Assembly (NCBI RefSeq): GCF_017573545.1
Contig: NZ_JAGEOK010000042.1
Span: 1-64,000 of the forward strand
Length of the DNA stretch: 64,000 bases
Direction of reading: 5' to 3'
Source: Actinomadura nitritigenes
Lineage (GTDB): Bacteria > Actinomycetota > Actinomycetes > Streptosporangiales > Streptosporangiaceae
Shown: piece by piece, positions 25,401 to 33,808 of the stretch
Position numbering within the stretch: the first letter of the stretch is position 1
Layout: each line of letters starts with the position of its first letter
The notes under the pieces: model-generated
Databases searched by the model: none
The model's input: the letters and a program-made list of their open reading frames with translations, nothing else
What the model was told of the DNA's origin: nothing
Position numbers and translations under genes: made by a program

Positions 25401-25566
25401 CGTCCTCCACGTCCGGCGGCGGGCCGGCCGGGCGGCTGGCCCGGCGGCGCGGGCGCGACGTCACGCCCGAGGCGGCGCCGTTCCCGCCGCCGTTCCCGGT
25501 CGCGTTTCCGGTGGTCTCTTCTTCAGTGCCTTCGGCGTTGGCCGCATCGGCTTCGTTATCAAGCAT
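22459..25566 (-). CDS. rne: ribonuclease E/G with long disordered N-terminal extension
   Basis: 1035 aa. Endonuclease for mRNA decay and rRNA/tRNA processing. The first 430 residues are low-complexity (Ala/Pro/Glu blocks, a DRDRDRDRDRD run, RRRRRR clusters). The catalytic half starts near 450 with the S1 domain (NVYLGKVQNVLPSMEAAFVD), followed by the DNase I-like site with VIDVNTGKFTG and IIVIDFIDM, and the zinc-link CESCNGRG. A C-terminal tail of about 150 residues is again disordered with basic and acidic blocks. GGGAG lies 9 bases before the ATG. An extension on the N-terminal side is typical for actinobacterial RNase E and may recruit partners. Confidence 0.94.
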   Translation of the reverse strand: MLDNEADAANAEGTEEETTGNATGNGGGNGAASGVTSRPRRRASRPAGPPPDVEDAPAAEPPAAAAPEPEPAGPGAAASEPEAAAEAAEPPAKKTTRSRTRTRAAKAAETAEAVPPTGAETSPEITEEPAPAAAEAAEPAGKPAEAEKPAEEEKPAEPARRTRTRRRTAAAQDEAAAAPAVPPVPSVPEVPAVPVAGAEPEAGQVSETEPASGVGIPGVTFQPPMVVFQPPQPTAEPPARQKEEPKPEPSDRDRDRDRDRDHEAAEDEGEGEHGPSDEDESEDRPSRRRRRRGGRGRGRSGKEGGEDEAEEAEEHEAAEAKEEEPAKPAKAKSKSRSAKGKDKEKEKEEPEAEAEHEAEGEEEGEGGQAGSRRRRRRRRRSGVDGESGGTDDPPNTVVHVRSAREERAAAEDEVQSVRGSTRLEAKKQRRREGREQGRRRPPVITEAEFLARRESVERVMVVRQAGERTQIAVLEDDVLVEHYVNRATHQSYVGNVYLGKVQNVLPSMEAAFVDIGKGRNAVLYAGEVNWDVAGLVGQPRRIESALKSGQSVLVQVTKDPLGHKGARLTSQVSLPGRYLVYVPDGSMTGISRKLPDKERSRLKSILKKVMPENAGVIVRTAAEGATEEELGRDVSRLAAQWESIQKKVKTASAPSLLYGEPDLTIRVVRDIFNEDFTKLVVAGDGAWDTVSEYVEYVAPHLADRVERWTGDQDVLGAFRIDEQIAKALDRKVWLPSGGSLVIDKTEAMTVIDVNTGKFTGQGGNLEETVTRNNLEAAEEIVRQLRLRDIGGIIVIDFIDMVLESNRDLVLRRLVECLSRDRTKHQVAEVTSLGLVQMTRKRVGQGLVEAFSETCESCNGRGIHVHLTPVEPKPDKAAGKEAGRRRKRKGEVEKAVEEKLAQHEAKKEPAEPAPAEEPEAARPEPVRSRPKKSGPAKRPAGPPPEVDGEEAPAQAAVEAADAAEEVEGTSPGILDDEPVAVSPNGTAPAEADRTAPAEANGAAPAAEPAEGEQPVEEAPRRRRARRPRATAQAESE

Positions 25567-25772
25567 CCGGGCAATCTCCCGTCAGGCTCCCGGGCGCGAC
25601 CGCTCGTTCCGCCAGGGGGCGGTCCGTGCGGTGCGCCGCGCAGGAGCGCTCCGTCAGTCATCGGCGTCGTCACCGCCGGACGGTGGTCCGGTCGTGACGA
25701 CGAAGTCGTCGGGGGTGCGCCCGCCGTCCCCTGCGGGACCGGTTCCGTGTCGCCACGGCTTCGGTCTCACGA

Positions 25773-26630
25773 TCAGGCGCTGACGGCATCCGCGCTCGCG
25801 GGGTCCCCGGGGCGCGGCCGCGCGCCGCCGGCCGTCCCGGCTTCGTCGCCGGACGGCAGGCCGGTCTCCCGGTCCGGATCCAGAGGATCCGCGAGGCCAC
25901 CGGTGGCCGCGTTCAGGGGCCCCTGCGCCAGCCTGGTCACCAGTGGCGGTGACGGCGGCGCGAGGTCGGCGACCTGGCGCAGTCCGGTGAGGATGTCGTC
26001 GGGTCGTACGGCAGGTGTGGAATGCCGAACAACCATTCGAAGTATCGCACAAGGGGCATCCGCCGCCTCCGCGGCGCGCCGGTCCAGCTCACAGACGGAC
26101 ACGGCGGCGCGCACGTCGAACCGGCGCCGCCCCTTCTTGGTGAGGCGCTCCACCTCGATGCTCCCGGCGGCCATGAAGGCGGCCACGGCAGCGGCGGCGG
26201 CGTCCTGCGCCACCCCGTCCAGCCGGATCCGCCATTCGGACGCCTCGAGCCGATCGGCGAACGCGGCCGGCTTGGCCTGCGCGTCGCCGGCGCGTCCCGG
26301 CCCGGCCGGCACGACATCCACGATGTCGAGCCCGGGGGGCAGGGCCGCGTCGAGATCGGCCTGCACCCGCGCAGGGTCGCGGGTCTCGGTCAGCCCGATC
26401 TCGAGGTACTCCGCCTCACTGGCAACCCCAGTCGCCGCCGCACCCGCGTACGAGATCTTCGGGTGGGGGGTGAATCCGGCGCTGAACGCGACAGGGATCC
26501 CGGCGCGCCGCACGGCGCGTTCCACGGCCCGGGAAATGTCGCGGTGGCTCGTGAACCGCAGCCTGCCGCGCTTCGCATAGCGCACGCGCAGACGCTGGAT
26601 CACAGGGGCCGGCGCCGGTCCCTCCGGCAT
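25773..26630 (-). CDS. TIGR03936 family radical-SAM-associated protein (DUF2344)
   Basis: 285 aa. The core reads RLRVRYAKRGRLRFTSHRD, FSAGFTPHPKISYAG and EAEYLEIGL, the hallmark of the small DUF2344 partner that follows TIGR03960 radical SAM proteins. The last 45 residues are disordered. The ATG at 26630 was chosen because the family text begins 10 residues later; no good ribosome site is visible, so it may be leaderless or coupled. A TATAGA about 60 bases upstream is a possible -10. Function is unknown; its neighbours suggest RNA or ribosome-related modification. Confidence 0.9.
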   Translation of the reverse strand: MPEGPAPAPVIQRLRVRYAKRGRLRFTSHRDISRAVERAVRRAGIPVAFSAGFTPHPKISYAGAAATGVASEAEYLEIGLTETRDPARVQADLDAALPPGLDIVDVVPAGPGRAGDAQAKPAAFADRLEASEWRIRLDGVAQDAAAAAVAAFMAAGSIEVERLTKKGRRRFDVRAAVSVCELDRRAAEAADAPCAILRMVVRHSTPAVRPDDILTGLRQVADLAPPSPPLVTRLAQGPLNAATGGLADPLDPDRETGLPSGDEAGTAGGARPRPGDPASADAVSA

Positions 26631-26721
26631 GGGTGCCAGGGTTCTGGTCCTTCCTACTCGTGCCGAGTCGAAAAACAAGGTCTCTCTATAGAGTACGGGG
26701 CGGCGGGCATCGTTGTGCCGG

Positions 26722-26740
26722 GCCCGTCCCCCGGACGGGC
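26722..26740 (-). terminator. short GC hairpin between the radical-SAM genes
   Basis: Stem GCCCGTCC/GGACGGGC with a 3-nt loop, flanked by GTGC/GCAC that could extend it. It lies about 70 bases past the TIGR03960 stop in a 177-base gap (26631-26807). A weak terminator at most. Confidence 0.4.
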
Positions 26741-26807
26741 GCACCCGCGCGGGCCGCGGACCCGAAAAGCCCGATTCCACGGGCGATTCGCGGCCGCGGC
26801 GCGCGTC

Positions 26808-28730
26808 TCAGACCACCGAAAGCGGAAGCAGCTTCCGGCCCGTCGGGCCGATCTGGATCTCCGTGCCCATGGTCGGGCACACGCCGCAGTCGTAGCACGG
26901 CGTCCAGCGGCAGTCCTCGACCTCGGTCTCGTCGACGGCGTCCTGCCAGTCCTGCCAGAGCCACTCGCGGTCCAGACCCGCGTCGAGGTGGTCCCAGGGC
27001 AGCACCTCGACCTCGTCGCGCTCGCGGACGGTGTACCAGTCGAGGTCCACGGGCCCGCCCGCGAAGGCCTTCTCCGCGCAGGCCGTCCAGCGCTCGTAGG
27101 AGAAGTGCTCGCTCCACCCGTCGAAGCGGCCGCCGTCCTCCCACACCGCGCGGATGACCTTGCCGACGCGGCGGTCGCCGCGCGACAGCAGGCCCTCGAC
27201 GATGGACGGCTGGCCGTCGTGGTAGCGCAGGCCGATCGCGCGGCCGTACTCCTTGTCGCCGCGCAGCTCGTCCTTGAGGGCCTTGAGGCGGCGGTCGACG
27301 GTCTCGTGGTCGCACTGCGCCGCCCACTGGAACGGGGTGTGCGGCTTCGGCACGAACCCGCCGATCGACACCGTGCAGCGGATGTCCTTGCGGCCGGTCG
27401 CCTCGCGACCCGCCTGGATGACCCGCTTGGCCATGCCCGCGATCGCCAGGACGTCCTCGTCCTCCTCGGTGGGCAGGCCGCACATGAAGTACAGCTTGAC
27501 CTGCCGCCAGCCGTTCTCGTACGCGGTGGTGACGGTGCGGATCAGGTCGTCCTCGGTGACCATCTTGTTGATCACCTTGCGCATCCGCTCGGAGCCGCCC
27601 TCCGGGGCGAACGTCAGGCCGGAGCGGCGGCCGCCGCGGGAGAACTCGTTGGCGAGCGTGATGTTGAAGGCGTCCACGCGGGTGGACGGCAGCGACAGGG
27701 AGGTGTTGGTGCCCTCGTAGCGGTCGGCGAGGCCCTTGGCGACGTCGCCGATCTCGCTGTGGTCGGCGCTGGACAGGCTGAGCAGCCCGACCTCCTGGAA
27801 GCCCGACTCCTTCAGCCCCTGGTCGACCATGTCGCCGATCGTGGTGATCGACCGCTCCCGCACCGGACGGGTGATCATCCCGGCCTGGCAGAACCGGCAG
27901 CCCCGGGTGCAGCCCCGGAAGATCTCCACGCTGAACCGCTCGTGCACCGTCTCGGCCAGCGGCACCAGCGGCTTCTTCGGGTACGGCCACTGGTCGAGGT
28001 CCATGACGGTGTGCTTCTCGATCCGCCACGGCACGCCCGGACGGTTCGGCGCGACCCGCTGGATCCGCCCGTCGGGCAGGTACGTCACGTCGTAGAAGCG
28101 CGGCACGTACACCCCGCCGGACGCCGCGAGCCGCATCAGCAGCTCGTCGCGGCCGCCGGGCGACCCCTCGCCCTTCCACTCCCGGACGACCTCGGTGATC
28201 GCCAGCGCGATCTCCTCGCCGTCGCCGAGCACCGCGGCGTCGACGAAGTCGGCGATCGGCTCGGGGTTGAACGCCGCGTGCCCGCCCGCGACCACGATGG
28301 GGTGCTCGTCGGTGCGGTCCGCCGCGTCCAGCGGGATGCCCGCGAGGTCCAGCGCCGTCAGCAGGTTGGTGTAGCCCAGTTCGGTGGAGAACGACACCCC
28401 GAACACGTCGAACGCGGCGACCGGCCGGTGCGCGTCCACGGTGAACTGCGGGATGCCATGCTCGCGCATGACGGCCTCCATGTCGGGCCAGACCGAGTAG
28501 GTCCGCTCCGCCAGCACGCCCTCGCGCTCGTTGAGGATCTCGTAGAGGATCTGGACGCCCTGGTTCGGCAGGCCGACCTCGTAGGCGTCCGGGTACATCA
28601 GCGCCCACCGGACGTCGGTGCCGTCCCAGTCCTTGATCTGCGAGTTCAGCTCACCGCCGACGTACTGAATCGGCTTCTGCACGCTCGGGAGCAGCGGCTC
28701 CAGGCGCGGGAAGAGCGACTCGACAGGCAT
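26808..28730 (-). CDS. TIGR03960 family B12-binding-like radical SAM protein
   Basis: 640 aa. The N-terminal 230 residues form the degenerate B12-binding-like domain (MYPDAYEVGLPNQGVQILYE). The radical-SAM cluster motif CTRGCRFCQAG lies near 270, followed by LSLSSADHSEI and TFAPEGGSERMRKVINK. Four more Cys near the C-terminus, in CRWTPCYDCGVC, may hold a second cluster. Together with TIGR03936 and rne it forms a conserved actinobacterial and firmicute neighbourhood. The reaction is not known to me; rRNA or tRNA methylthiolation-like chemistry is only a guess. Confidence 0.93.
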   Translation of the reverse strand: MPVESLFPRLEPLLPSVQKPIQYVGGELNSQIKDWDGTDVRWALMYPDAYEVGLPNQGVQILYEILNEREGVLAERTYSVWPDMEAVMREHGIPQFTVDAHRPVAAFDVFGVSFSTELGYTNLLTALDLAGIPLDAADRTDEHPIVVAGGHAAFNPEPIADFVDAAVLGDGEEIALAITEVVREWKGEGSPGGRDELLMRLAASGGVYVPRFYDVTYLPDGRIQRVAPNRPGVPWRIEKHTVMDLDQWPYPKKPLVPLAETVHERFSVEIFRGCTRGCRFCQAGMITRPVRERSITTIGDMVDQGLKESGFQEVGLLSLSSADHSEIGDVAKGLADRYEGTNTSLSLPSTRVDAFNITLANEFSRGGRRSGLTFAPEGGSERMRKVINKMVTEDDLIRTVTTAYENGWRQVKLYFMCGLPTEEDEDVLAIAGMAKRVIQAGREATGRKDIRCTVSIGGFVPKPHTPFQWAAQCDHETVDRRLKALKDELRGDKEYGRAIGLRYHDGQPSIVEGLLSRGDRRVGKVIRAVWEDGGRFDGWSEHFSYERWTACAEKAFAGGPVDLDWYTVRERDEVEVLPWDHLDAGLDREWLWQDWQDAVDETEVEDCRWTPCYDCGVCPTMGTEIQIGPTGRKLLPLSVV

Positions 28731-28829
28731 GGCGATGTCCTCCGTGCTGCGTACAAGGGATGAACGGCCAGCCTACCGTCGCGCGGCCGGTCGAAGGGCC
28801 TTCACTCGAACGGGCTCGGCCGAACGGCC

Positions 28830-30014
28830 TCAGTCGAACGGCCGGCGGCGGATGTGCACCGCCTGCAGCAGGCCGAAGGCGATCATGTTGGCGAACGTCG
28901 CGGAACCGCCGTAGGACACGAACGGCAGCGGCAGGCCGGTGATCGGCATGATGCCGAGGGTCATGCCGACGTTCTCGAACGTCTGGAACGCCAGCCAGCA
29001 CACCACCCCGGTCGCCACCAGCGTGCCGAACAGGTCGGCGGCCTGGGACGCGATCCGGAGCCCGCGCCACAGCACGACGCCGAGCAGCAGGACGATCACG
29101 GCGGCGCCGACGAAGCCGAGCTCCTCCCCCGCGACGGTGAAGATGAAGTCGGTCTGCTGCTCCGGCACGAAGTGCCCGCCGGTCTGCTGGCCGTTGAACA
29201 GGCCCTTGCCGAACGGCCCGCCCGAGCCGATCGCGATCCGCGCCTGCTGGGCGTTGTAGCCGACGCCGCGCGGGTCCGCGGACGGGTCCAGGAACGCGGT
29301 GAACCGGTCGATCTGGTACTTCTTCAGCAACCCGAAGAAGAACACCGCGGCCCCGGCCGCCGCCCCGCCGGCGACGAGCCCCGCCAGCCAGCGCTTCTGC
29401 GCCCCGGACACCGCGAGCATCCCGAGCACGACCGCGATGAACACCAGCGTGGTGCCGAGGTCGGGCTGCAGCATGATCAGGAGGCCGGGCACCCCGGCGA
29501 GCGCCAGCGCGAGCAGCACGTCCCGGCGGCCCGGGCCGATCTCCCCGTCCCGGGGCTCGCCCAGGATCATCGCCAGCAGCACCACCAGGCCGACCTTCGC
29601 GAACTCCGACGGCTGGATCTGGAACCCGCCGCCGATGACGATCCACGAGTGCGACCCGTTGATCGTGGAGCCGAGCGGGGTCAGCACCGCGAGCAGGCCG
29701 ACGCACGCCAGCGCGTACAGGATCGGGACGTAGGCGCGCAGCAGCCGGTAGTCCAGGACGGTGACGACGCCGCCCAGCACGAACCCGATGACCAGGTTCA
29801 GGATGTGCCGCTTCAGGAACCCCTCGGGGTCGTCGCCGTGCTCCGCCGCCAGCTGGAACGTCGCGGACCGCACCAGCAGCGCCCCGACCACCGACAGGAC
29901 CAGCACCGTGACGGTCAGCGGCCAGTCCAGCTTCCGCAGCCCGGCGAGGCGCCCCTGCCACAGGCTCCGGTCGCCGTACCCGCCGACCGACCCGGCTCCC
30001 GTGCTGTTCAGCAT
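28830..30014 (-). CDS. rodA: rod-shape peptidoglycan polymerase RodA (SEDS family)
   Basis: 394 aa, about ten membrane helices. SEDS glycosyltransferase that polymerises lipid II in the elongasome. Visible family parts: the loop before KVGLVVLLA, LLIMLQPDLGTTLVFIAV, the large extracellular loop with GGPFGKGLFNGQQTGGHFVP, and LGIMPITGLPLPFVSYGGSA. The ATG at 30014 has GGAGG six bases upstream. It follows mrdA (73 bases) in the mreB-to-rodA operon. FtsW is less likely because of the PBP2 partner. Confidence 0.93.
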   Translation of the reverse strand: MLNSTGAGSVGGYGDRSLWQGRLAGLRKLDWPLTVTVLVLSVVGALLVRSATFQLAAEHGDDPEGFLKRHILNLVIGFVLGGVVTVLDYRLLRAYVPILYALACVGLLAVLTPLGSTINGSHSWIVIGGGFQIQPSEFAKVGLVVLLAMILGEPRDGEIGPGRRDVLLALALAGVPGLLIMLQPDLGTTLVFIAVVLGMLAVSGAQKRWLAGLVAGGAAAGAAVFFFGLLKKYQIDRFTAFLDPSADPRGVGYNAQQARIAIGSGGPFGKGLFNGQQTGGHFVPEQQTDFIFTVAGEELGFVGAAVIVLLLGVVLWRGLRIASQAADLFGTLVATGVVCWLAFQTFENVGMTLGIMPITGLPLPFVSYGGSATFANMIAFGLLQAVHIRRRPFD

Positions 30015-30087
30015 CGTCCGCCTCCGATCGGCGGCGCGCATCGCCGCGCACCCGCGGCACCCGCGGCGGTCACGGCGGTCACGGGGG

Positions 30088-32160
30088 TCACGGCGCGGTC
30101 CCCTGGACGGGCGCCTTCGGCAGGTCGGACGGCAGCTTCCCGTCCGTCAGCAGCGGCTTCTGCTTCTTCGTCCCGTACATGGCCTCCCAGATCTCCCGGA
30201 CCGCCGGGGCCGCCGTCACGGCGCCCTGCCCGCCCTGGGCGACCATGACGATCACCGCGTAGCGCGGGTGCTTCACCGGGCCGAACGAGGCGAACCACGA
30301 GTTGTCGTCCTTGCCGTAGACCTCCGCGGTACCGGTCTTGCCGGCCACGTCGACCGTCTTGAAGTCGAAGCCGTTGAACGCCCCGGCGGCGGTGCCGCTC
30401 TTGGTGACGCCCGCGAGGCCGCCCCGGATGTAGGCCAGCACCTTCGGGTCGACGGGCAGCTTCGTCGGCGGCGGCGCGGGGATCCGGCGCTCGATGCTGC
30501 CGTCCGCGCGCATCACCGCGAGGCCGAGGCGCGGCGTGAACAGCTTGCCGCCGTTGGCGACCGCCGCGTACGCGCGGACGAGCTGCAGCGGCGTGACCAG
30601 CACGTCGCCCTGCCCGACCGAGAAGTTCGCCGCGTCACCGGCGCGCCACACGTAGCCGTCGACGCAGTTCTCCGCCGCGACCGCCTTCAGGTACGCGGCG
30701 CGCGCCGGGTCGGTCTTCTGCACGTCGGGGAAGCCCGTCTTGGCCGCCTTGCAGTCGCCCTTCTTGGTGGCGTCCCAGTAGTCCTTCTTCCACCCGCGGT
30801 CGGGGATGCGGCCGCTGGACTCGCTCGGCAGGTCGATCCCGGTGGGCTTGCCGAACCCGTAGTTGCGGGCCATCTTCACCATCGGGTCCGAGGGGTTCTT
30901 CTTCGGGTGCATGCCGCCGTCGCGCAGCCACTCCTCGTACGCGAACTTGTAGAACACGGTGTCGCACGACTTCACCAGCGCGGTGTGCAGGCTCATCGAG
31001 CCGAGCGCCTCGCCCTCGAAGTTGTGGAACGCGCGGCTGCCGACGTCGAACGACCCCGGGCACTGGTAGGTGCCGTTCAGCGGGTAGCCGTCGCTCACCG
31101 CCGCCGCCACCGACGAGACCTTGAAGGTGGAGCCCGGCGCGAACTGGCCCTGGGTGACCCGCGAGATCAGCGGCTCGCCCTTCTTCTTGCCGAGCAGCGC
31201 GTCGTACTCGTCCTGGGAGATGCCGCCGGTCCAGATGCTGGGGTCGTAGGTGGGGTAGCTGGCCATCGCGACCATCCGGCCGGTCTGGACGTCCATCACC
31301 ACGGCGGCGCCCGCGTCGGACGGGTGGCCGCCCTTGCGGCCGTTCTCGATCGCGTGCTTCAGGGCCTTCTCCGCGGCGCCCTGCACGCCCGCGTCGATGC
31401 TGGTGACGATATTGCCGCCCGGCACGGCCGACTTCTCCTCGGCGGTGCCGGTGACGCGGCCCTGGCTGTCGACCAGCACGCGGCGGAACCCGGGCTCCCC
31501 GCGCAGCGCCGCGTCGTACTCCGCCTCCAGCCCGGCACGGCCGATCAGGTCGACGCCGCTGTAGCCGGTGACCTTCAGCCCCTTGCGCTTGTCGAGTTCC
31601 TCCTGTGTGATCGGCTGCAGGTAGCCGAGCACCTGCGCGGCGGTCGCGCCCTCGGGTCGCGGGTAGTCGCGGACGGCCTGGACCTGCGCGGTCACGCCGG
31701 GGAAGTCCTCCTGCCGCTCCATGATCTGGAGGGCGCGCTTGGGGTCGACGTGGTCCTCGACGGGGATCGGCTGGTACGGCGAGCCGGGCCAGCAGGGCCG
31801 CTTGATGCCGGGGCCGCACAGCCGGATGCGGTTGGCGACGTCCTGGTAGGTGGTGCCGAGGACGCCGGCGAGCCGGTCCATCACGGTCCTGCCGCCGTCC
31901 TTCTGCCGCGACAGGGTCGTCCGGTCCACCGACACCACGAGCGCGCTGCGGTTGCGGACGAGCGGGATCCCGCGGTCGTCCAGGATCATGCCGCGGACGG
32001 CCGGGACGACGATGTCGCGGGTGCGGTTCTGGTCGGCGAGCTGCTGGTAGTGCGAGCCGTCGAGGATCTGCATGGACCAGAGCCGGCCCATCAGGATGAG
32101 CAGCAGCAGCCCGACGAGCACGTACAGGACGACGAGGCGGAAGTGCGTTCTGGGGTTCAC
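30088..32160 (-). CDS. mrdA: penicillin-binding protein 2 (class B transpeptidase)
   Basis: 690 aa. One N-terminal membrane anchor (LVVLYVLVGLLLLILMGRLW), a dimerisation domain, then the transpeptidase with S344 in PGSTFK, SCDTVFYK and KTGTAEVYG. It cross-links peptidoglycan with RodA. The GTG start overlaps the mreD stop (GTGA). The catalytic domain has an insertion of about 50 residues between SCD and KTG compared with E. coli PBP2, including two Cys. It is presumably essential for lateral or tip growth. Confidence 0.94.
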   Translation of the reverse strand: MNPRTHFRLVVLYVLVGLLLLILMGRLWSMQILDGSHYQQLADQNRTRDIVVPAVRGMILDDRGIPLVRNRSALVVSVDRTTLSRQKDGGRTVMDRLAGVLGTTYQDVANRIRLCGPGIKRPCWPGSPYQPIPVEDHVDPKRALQIMERQEDFPGVTAQVQAVRDYPRPEGATAAQVLGYLQPITQEELDKRKGLKVTGYSGVDLIGRAGLEAEYDAALRGEPGFRRVLVDSQGRVTGTAEEKSAVPGGNIVTSIDAGVQGAAEKALKHAIENGRKGGHPSDAGAAVVMDVQTGRMVAMASYPTYDPSIWTGGISQDEYDALLGKKKGEPLISRVTQGQFAPGSTFKVSSVAAAVSDGYPLNGTYQCPGSFDVGSRAFHNFEGEALGSMSLHTALVKSCDTVFYKFAYEEWLRDGGMHPKKNPSDPMVKMARNYGFGKPTGIDLPSESSGRIPDRGWKKDYWDATKKGDCKAAKTGFPDVQKTDPARAAYLKAVAAENCVDGYVWRAGDAANFSVGQGDVLVTPLQLVRAYAAVANGGKLFTPRLGLAVMRADGSIERRIPAPPPTKLPVDPKVLAYIRGGLAGVTKSGTAAGAFNGFDFKTVDVAGKTGTAEVYGKDDNSWFASFGPVKHPRYAVIVMVAQGGQGAVTAAPAVREIWEAMYGTKKQKPLLTDGKLPSDLPKAPVQGTAP

Positions 32161-32753
32161 AGGCCGCCGCCCCGCCCCGACATCGCGCGGTAGCGGGCGG
32201 CGGGCACCGACAGGTCCCCGCGGGAGCGTTCGCCGCGCTCGTACCTCCGGGTGACGCGCAGCACCGCCCAGACGACGAACGGGCTGGCGACCACGTCGTA
32301 GCCGACCTGCAGCGGCACCATGCTCGACACGGTGTCCCACTGGGCGCGCGGATCGCCGAGGATCATGCCGGTCACCGCGTACAGGACGGTGCCCGCGAGG
32401 GCCCCGGCGGCGACCGCGAAGAACGGCACGACGGTCTGCCGGTCCATCTCGGCGGACGCGATGCCGCACAGGTAGCCGATGAGGCAGTAGACGAGCGCGT
32501 ACCGGCCGATGGTGTGGTCGGCGGGCGGGATGATGTCGGCGGCGAGGCCCGCGAGGAACCCGGTGACCATCCCGGTCATCGAGCCGAAGACGAGCGCCAG
32601 CGCCACCACCGCCAGCAGCACCAGGTCGGGCTGCACCCCGCCGGGCAGCGGCAGCCGGTTGGCCACCGACACCTGCAGGATCAGCACGGCCACGATCACC
32701 AGAACGGTGGTGAGGGCGCGGCCCGTCTGCGACGTCTCCGGTGGGTTCAGCAC
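32157..32753 (-). CDS. mreD: rod shape-determining protein MreD
   Basis: 198 aa with five to six membrane helices (for instance ALTTVLVIVAVLILQVSVAN and VFGSMTGMVTGFLAGLAAD). The PDLVLLAVVALAL and GFLAGLAADI segments are typical of MreD. GTG start one base after the mreC stop, and a GTGA overlap with mrdA, so translation of mreC-mreD-mrdA is tightly linked. The C-terminal 40 residues are polar and cytoplasmic. Confidence 0.9.
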   Translation of the reverse strand: MLNPPETSQTGRALTTVLVIVAVLILQVSVANRLPLPGGVQPDLVLLAVVALALVFGSMTGMVTGFLAGLAADIIPPADHTIGRYALVYCLIGYLCGIASAEMDRQTVVPFFAVAAGALAGTVLYAVTGMILGDPRAQWDTVSSMVPLQVGYDVVASPFVVWAVLRVTRRYERGERSRGDLSVPAARYRAMSGRGGGL

Positions 32754-32754
32754 G

Positions 32755-33771
32755 TCATCCCCCCGAGCTCGGGTGCACGGACGGGGTGGCGGTGCCGTCC
32801 GCTTCGGTCTTGGGTCCCTTCTTGCCCTTCTTCTTCTTGCCGGGCGAACCGCTGGGGGACGGCGTCGCGCTTGGGCTCGGCGAGGGCGGGGGGCTGGGTT
32901 TCGGGGGCAGCACCGCGTCGCGCGGGTCGGTCTTCGGCGGGGCCACCACGACGGCGACCACGTCGAGGCTGGTGAAGTGAACGAACGGCTTCACGTAGGC
33001 GGTGCGGGTCAGCCCGCCGGACGCGGCGTCGATGCGCTCGACGGTGCCGATCGGGACGCCCGGCACGTACGGGCGCTCGCCCTGCGAGCCGAGCGTGACG
33101 AGCCGCTGCCCGACCCGCATCGGGGCGCTGGCGTCCAGCAGCTGGAAGCGCAGCGGGGTGGCGCCGCCGCCGAGGCCGCGCCGCCCGCTGCCCTGCACGA
33201 TGCCGATCTCCTTGGAGTCCTCCAGGCGGGACCCGACGGAGGAGGTCTGGTCGGTGGCGAGCAGCACGGTCGCGGTGGCGGGGCCGACCCGGGTGACCCG
33301 GCCGACCAGCCCGTCCGCGCTCATCACGGTCATGTCGGGGCGGACGCCGCTGCTGCTGCCGGCGTCGATGGTGACGGTGTCCTCGAAGCCCTGGCCGGCG
33401 GAGATCACCTGCGCGGCGAGGATCTTGTAGCCGCCCATCCCGGCGGTGCCGAGCAGCCGCTGCAGCTGCGCGGAGCGGCCCTGGTCCAGCCGGGTGGAGC
33501 GCAGCTGCTCGCGCAGCCGCTGGTTGTCGCGGGCGAGCCGGTCGGCGCGGCGCTTCTCGCCGGGCGCGTCGGTGATCGCGCCGAAGGTGTTGCCGACGGG
33601 CCGCACCACCGACGCCGACGCCCGCTCCACCGGCCCGAACACGGTCGCGCCGAGGCTCCTCAGGCCGCTCAGCGGCGAGTGGTCCCCGCCGCGGTAGTCC
33701 ATGGTGATCATCGCGAGGGCCGCGACGAGCAGCACGCCGAGGACCGCTCGGGTGCGCCGGGTGTCCTTCAC
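32755..33771 (-). CDS. mreC: rod shape-determining protein MreC
   Basis: 338 aa. One N-terminal membrane helix (TRAVLGVLLVAALAMITMDY), a coiled coil (about 75-115), then the MreC beta domain with VISAGQGFEDTVTIDAGSSS and GLVGRVTRVGPATATVLL. The last 60 residues are a Lys/Pro/Ser-rich tail (SPPPSPSPSATPSPSG, then KKKKGKKG), probably disordered and outside the membrane. MreC links MreB to PBP2 and RodA. Confidence 0.93.
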   Translation of the reverse strand: MKDTRRTRAVLGVLLVAALAMITMDYRGGDHSPLSGLRSLGATVFGPVERASASVVRPVGNTFGAITDAPGEKRRADRLARDNQRLREQLRSTRLDQGRSAQLQRLLGTAGMGGYKILAAQVISAGQGFEDTVTIDAGSSSGVRPDMTVMSADGLVGRVTRVGPATATVLLATDQTSSVGSRLEDSKEIGIVQGSGRRGLGGGATPLRFQLLDASAPMRVGQRLVTLGSQGERPYVPGVPIGTVERIDAASGGLTRTAYVKPFVHFTSLDVVAVVVAPPKTDPRDAVLPPKPSPPPSPSPSATPSPSGSPGKKKKGKKGPKTEADGTATPSVHPSSGG

Positions 33772-33808
33772 CCACCGACCTCCGGATTCTCTGGTCGCCG
33801 CCGGGAGT

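Noticed and set aside
22204..26580. A 1458-codon open frame on the plus strand
   Set aside because: Antisense to rne and the DUF2344 gene, Leu/Arg/Gly/Asp repeats only, no conserved motif.
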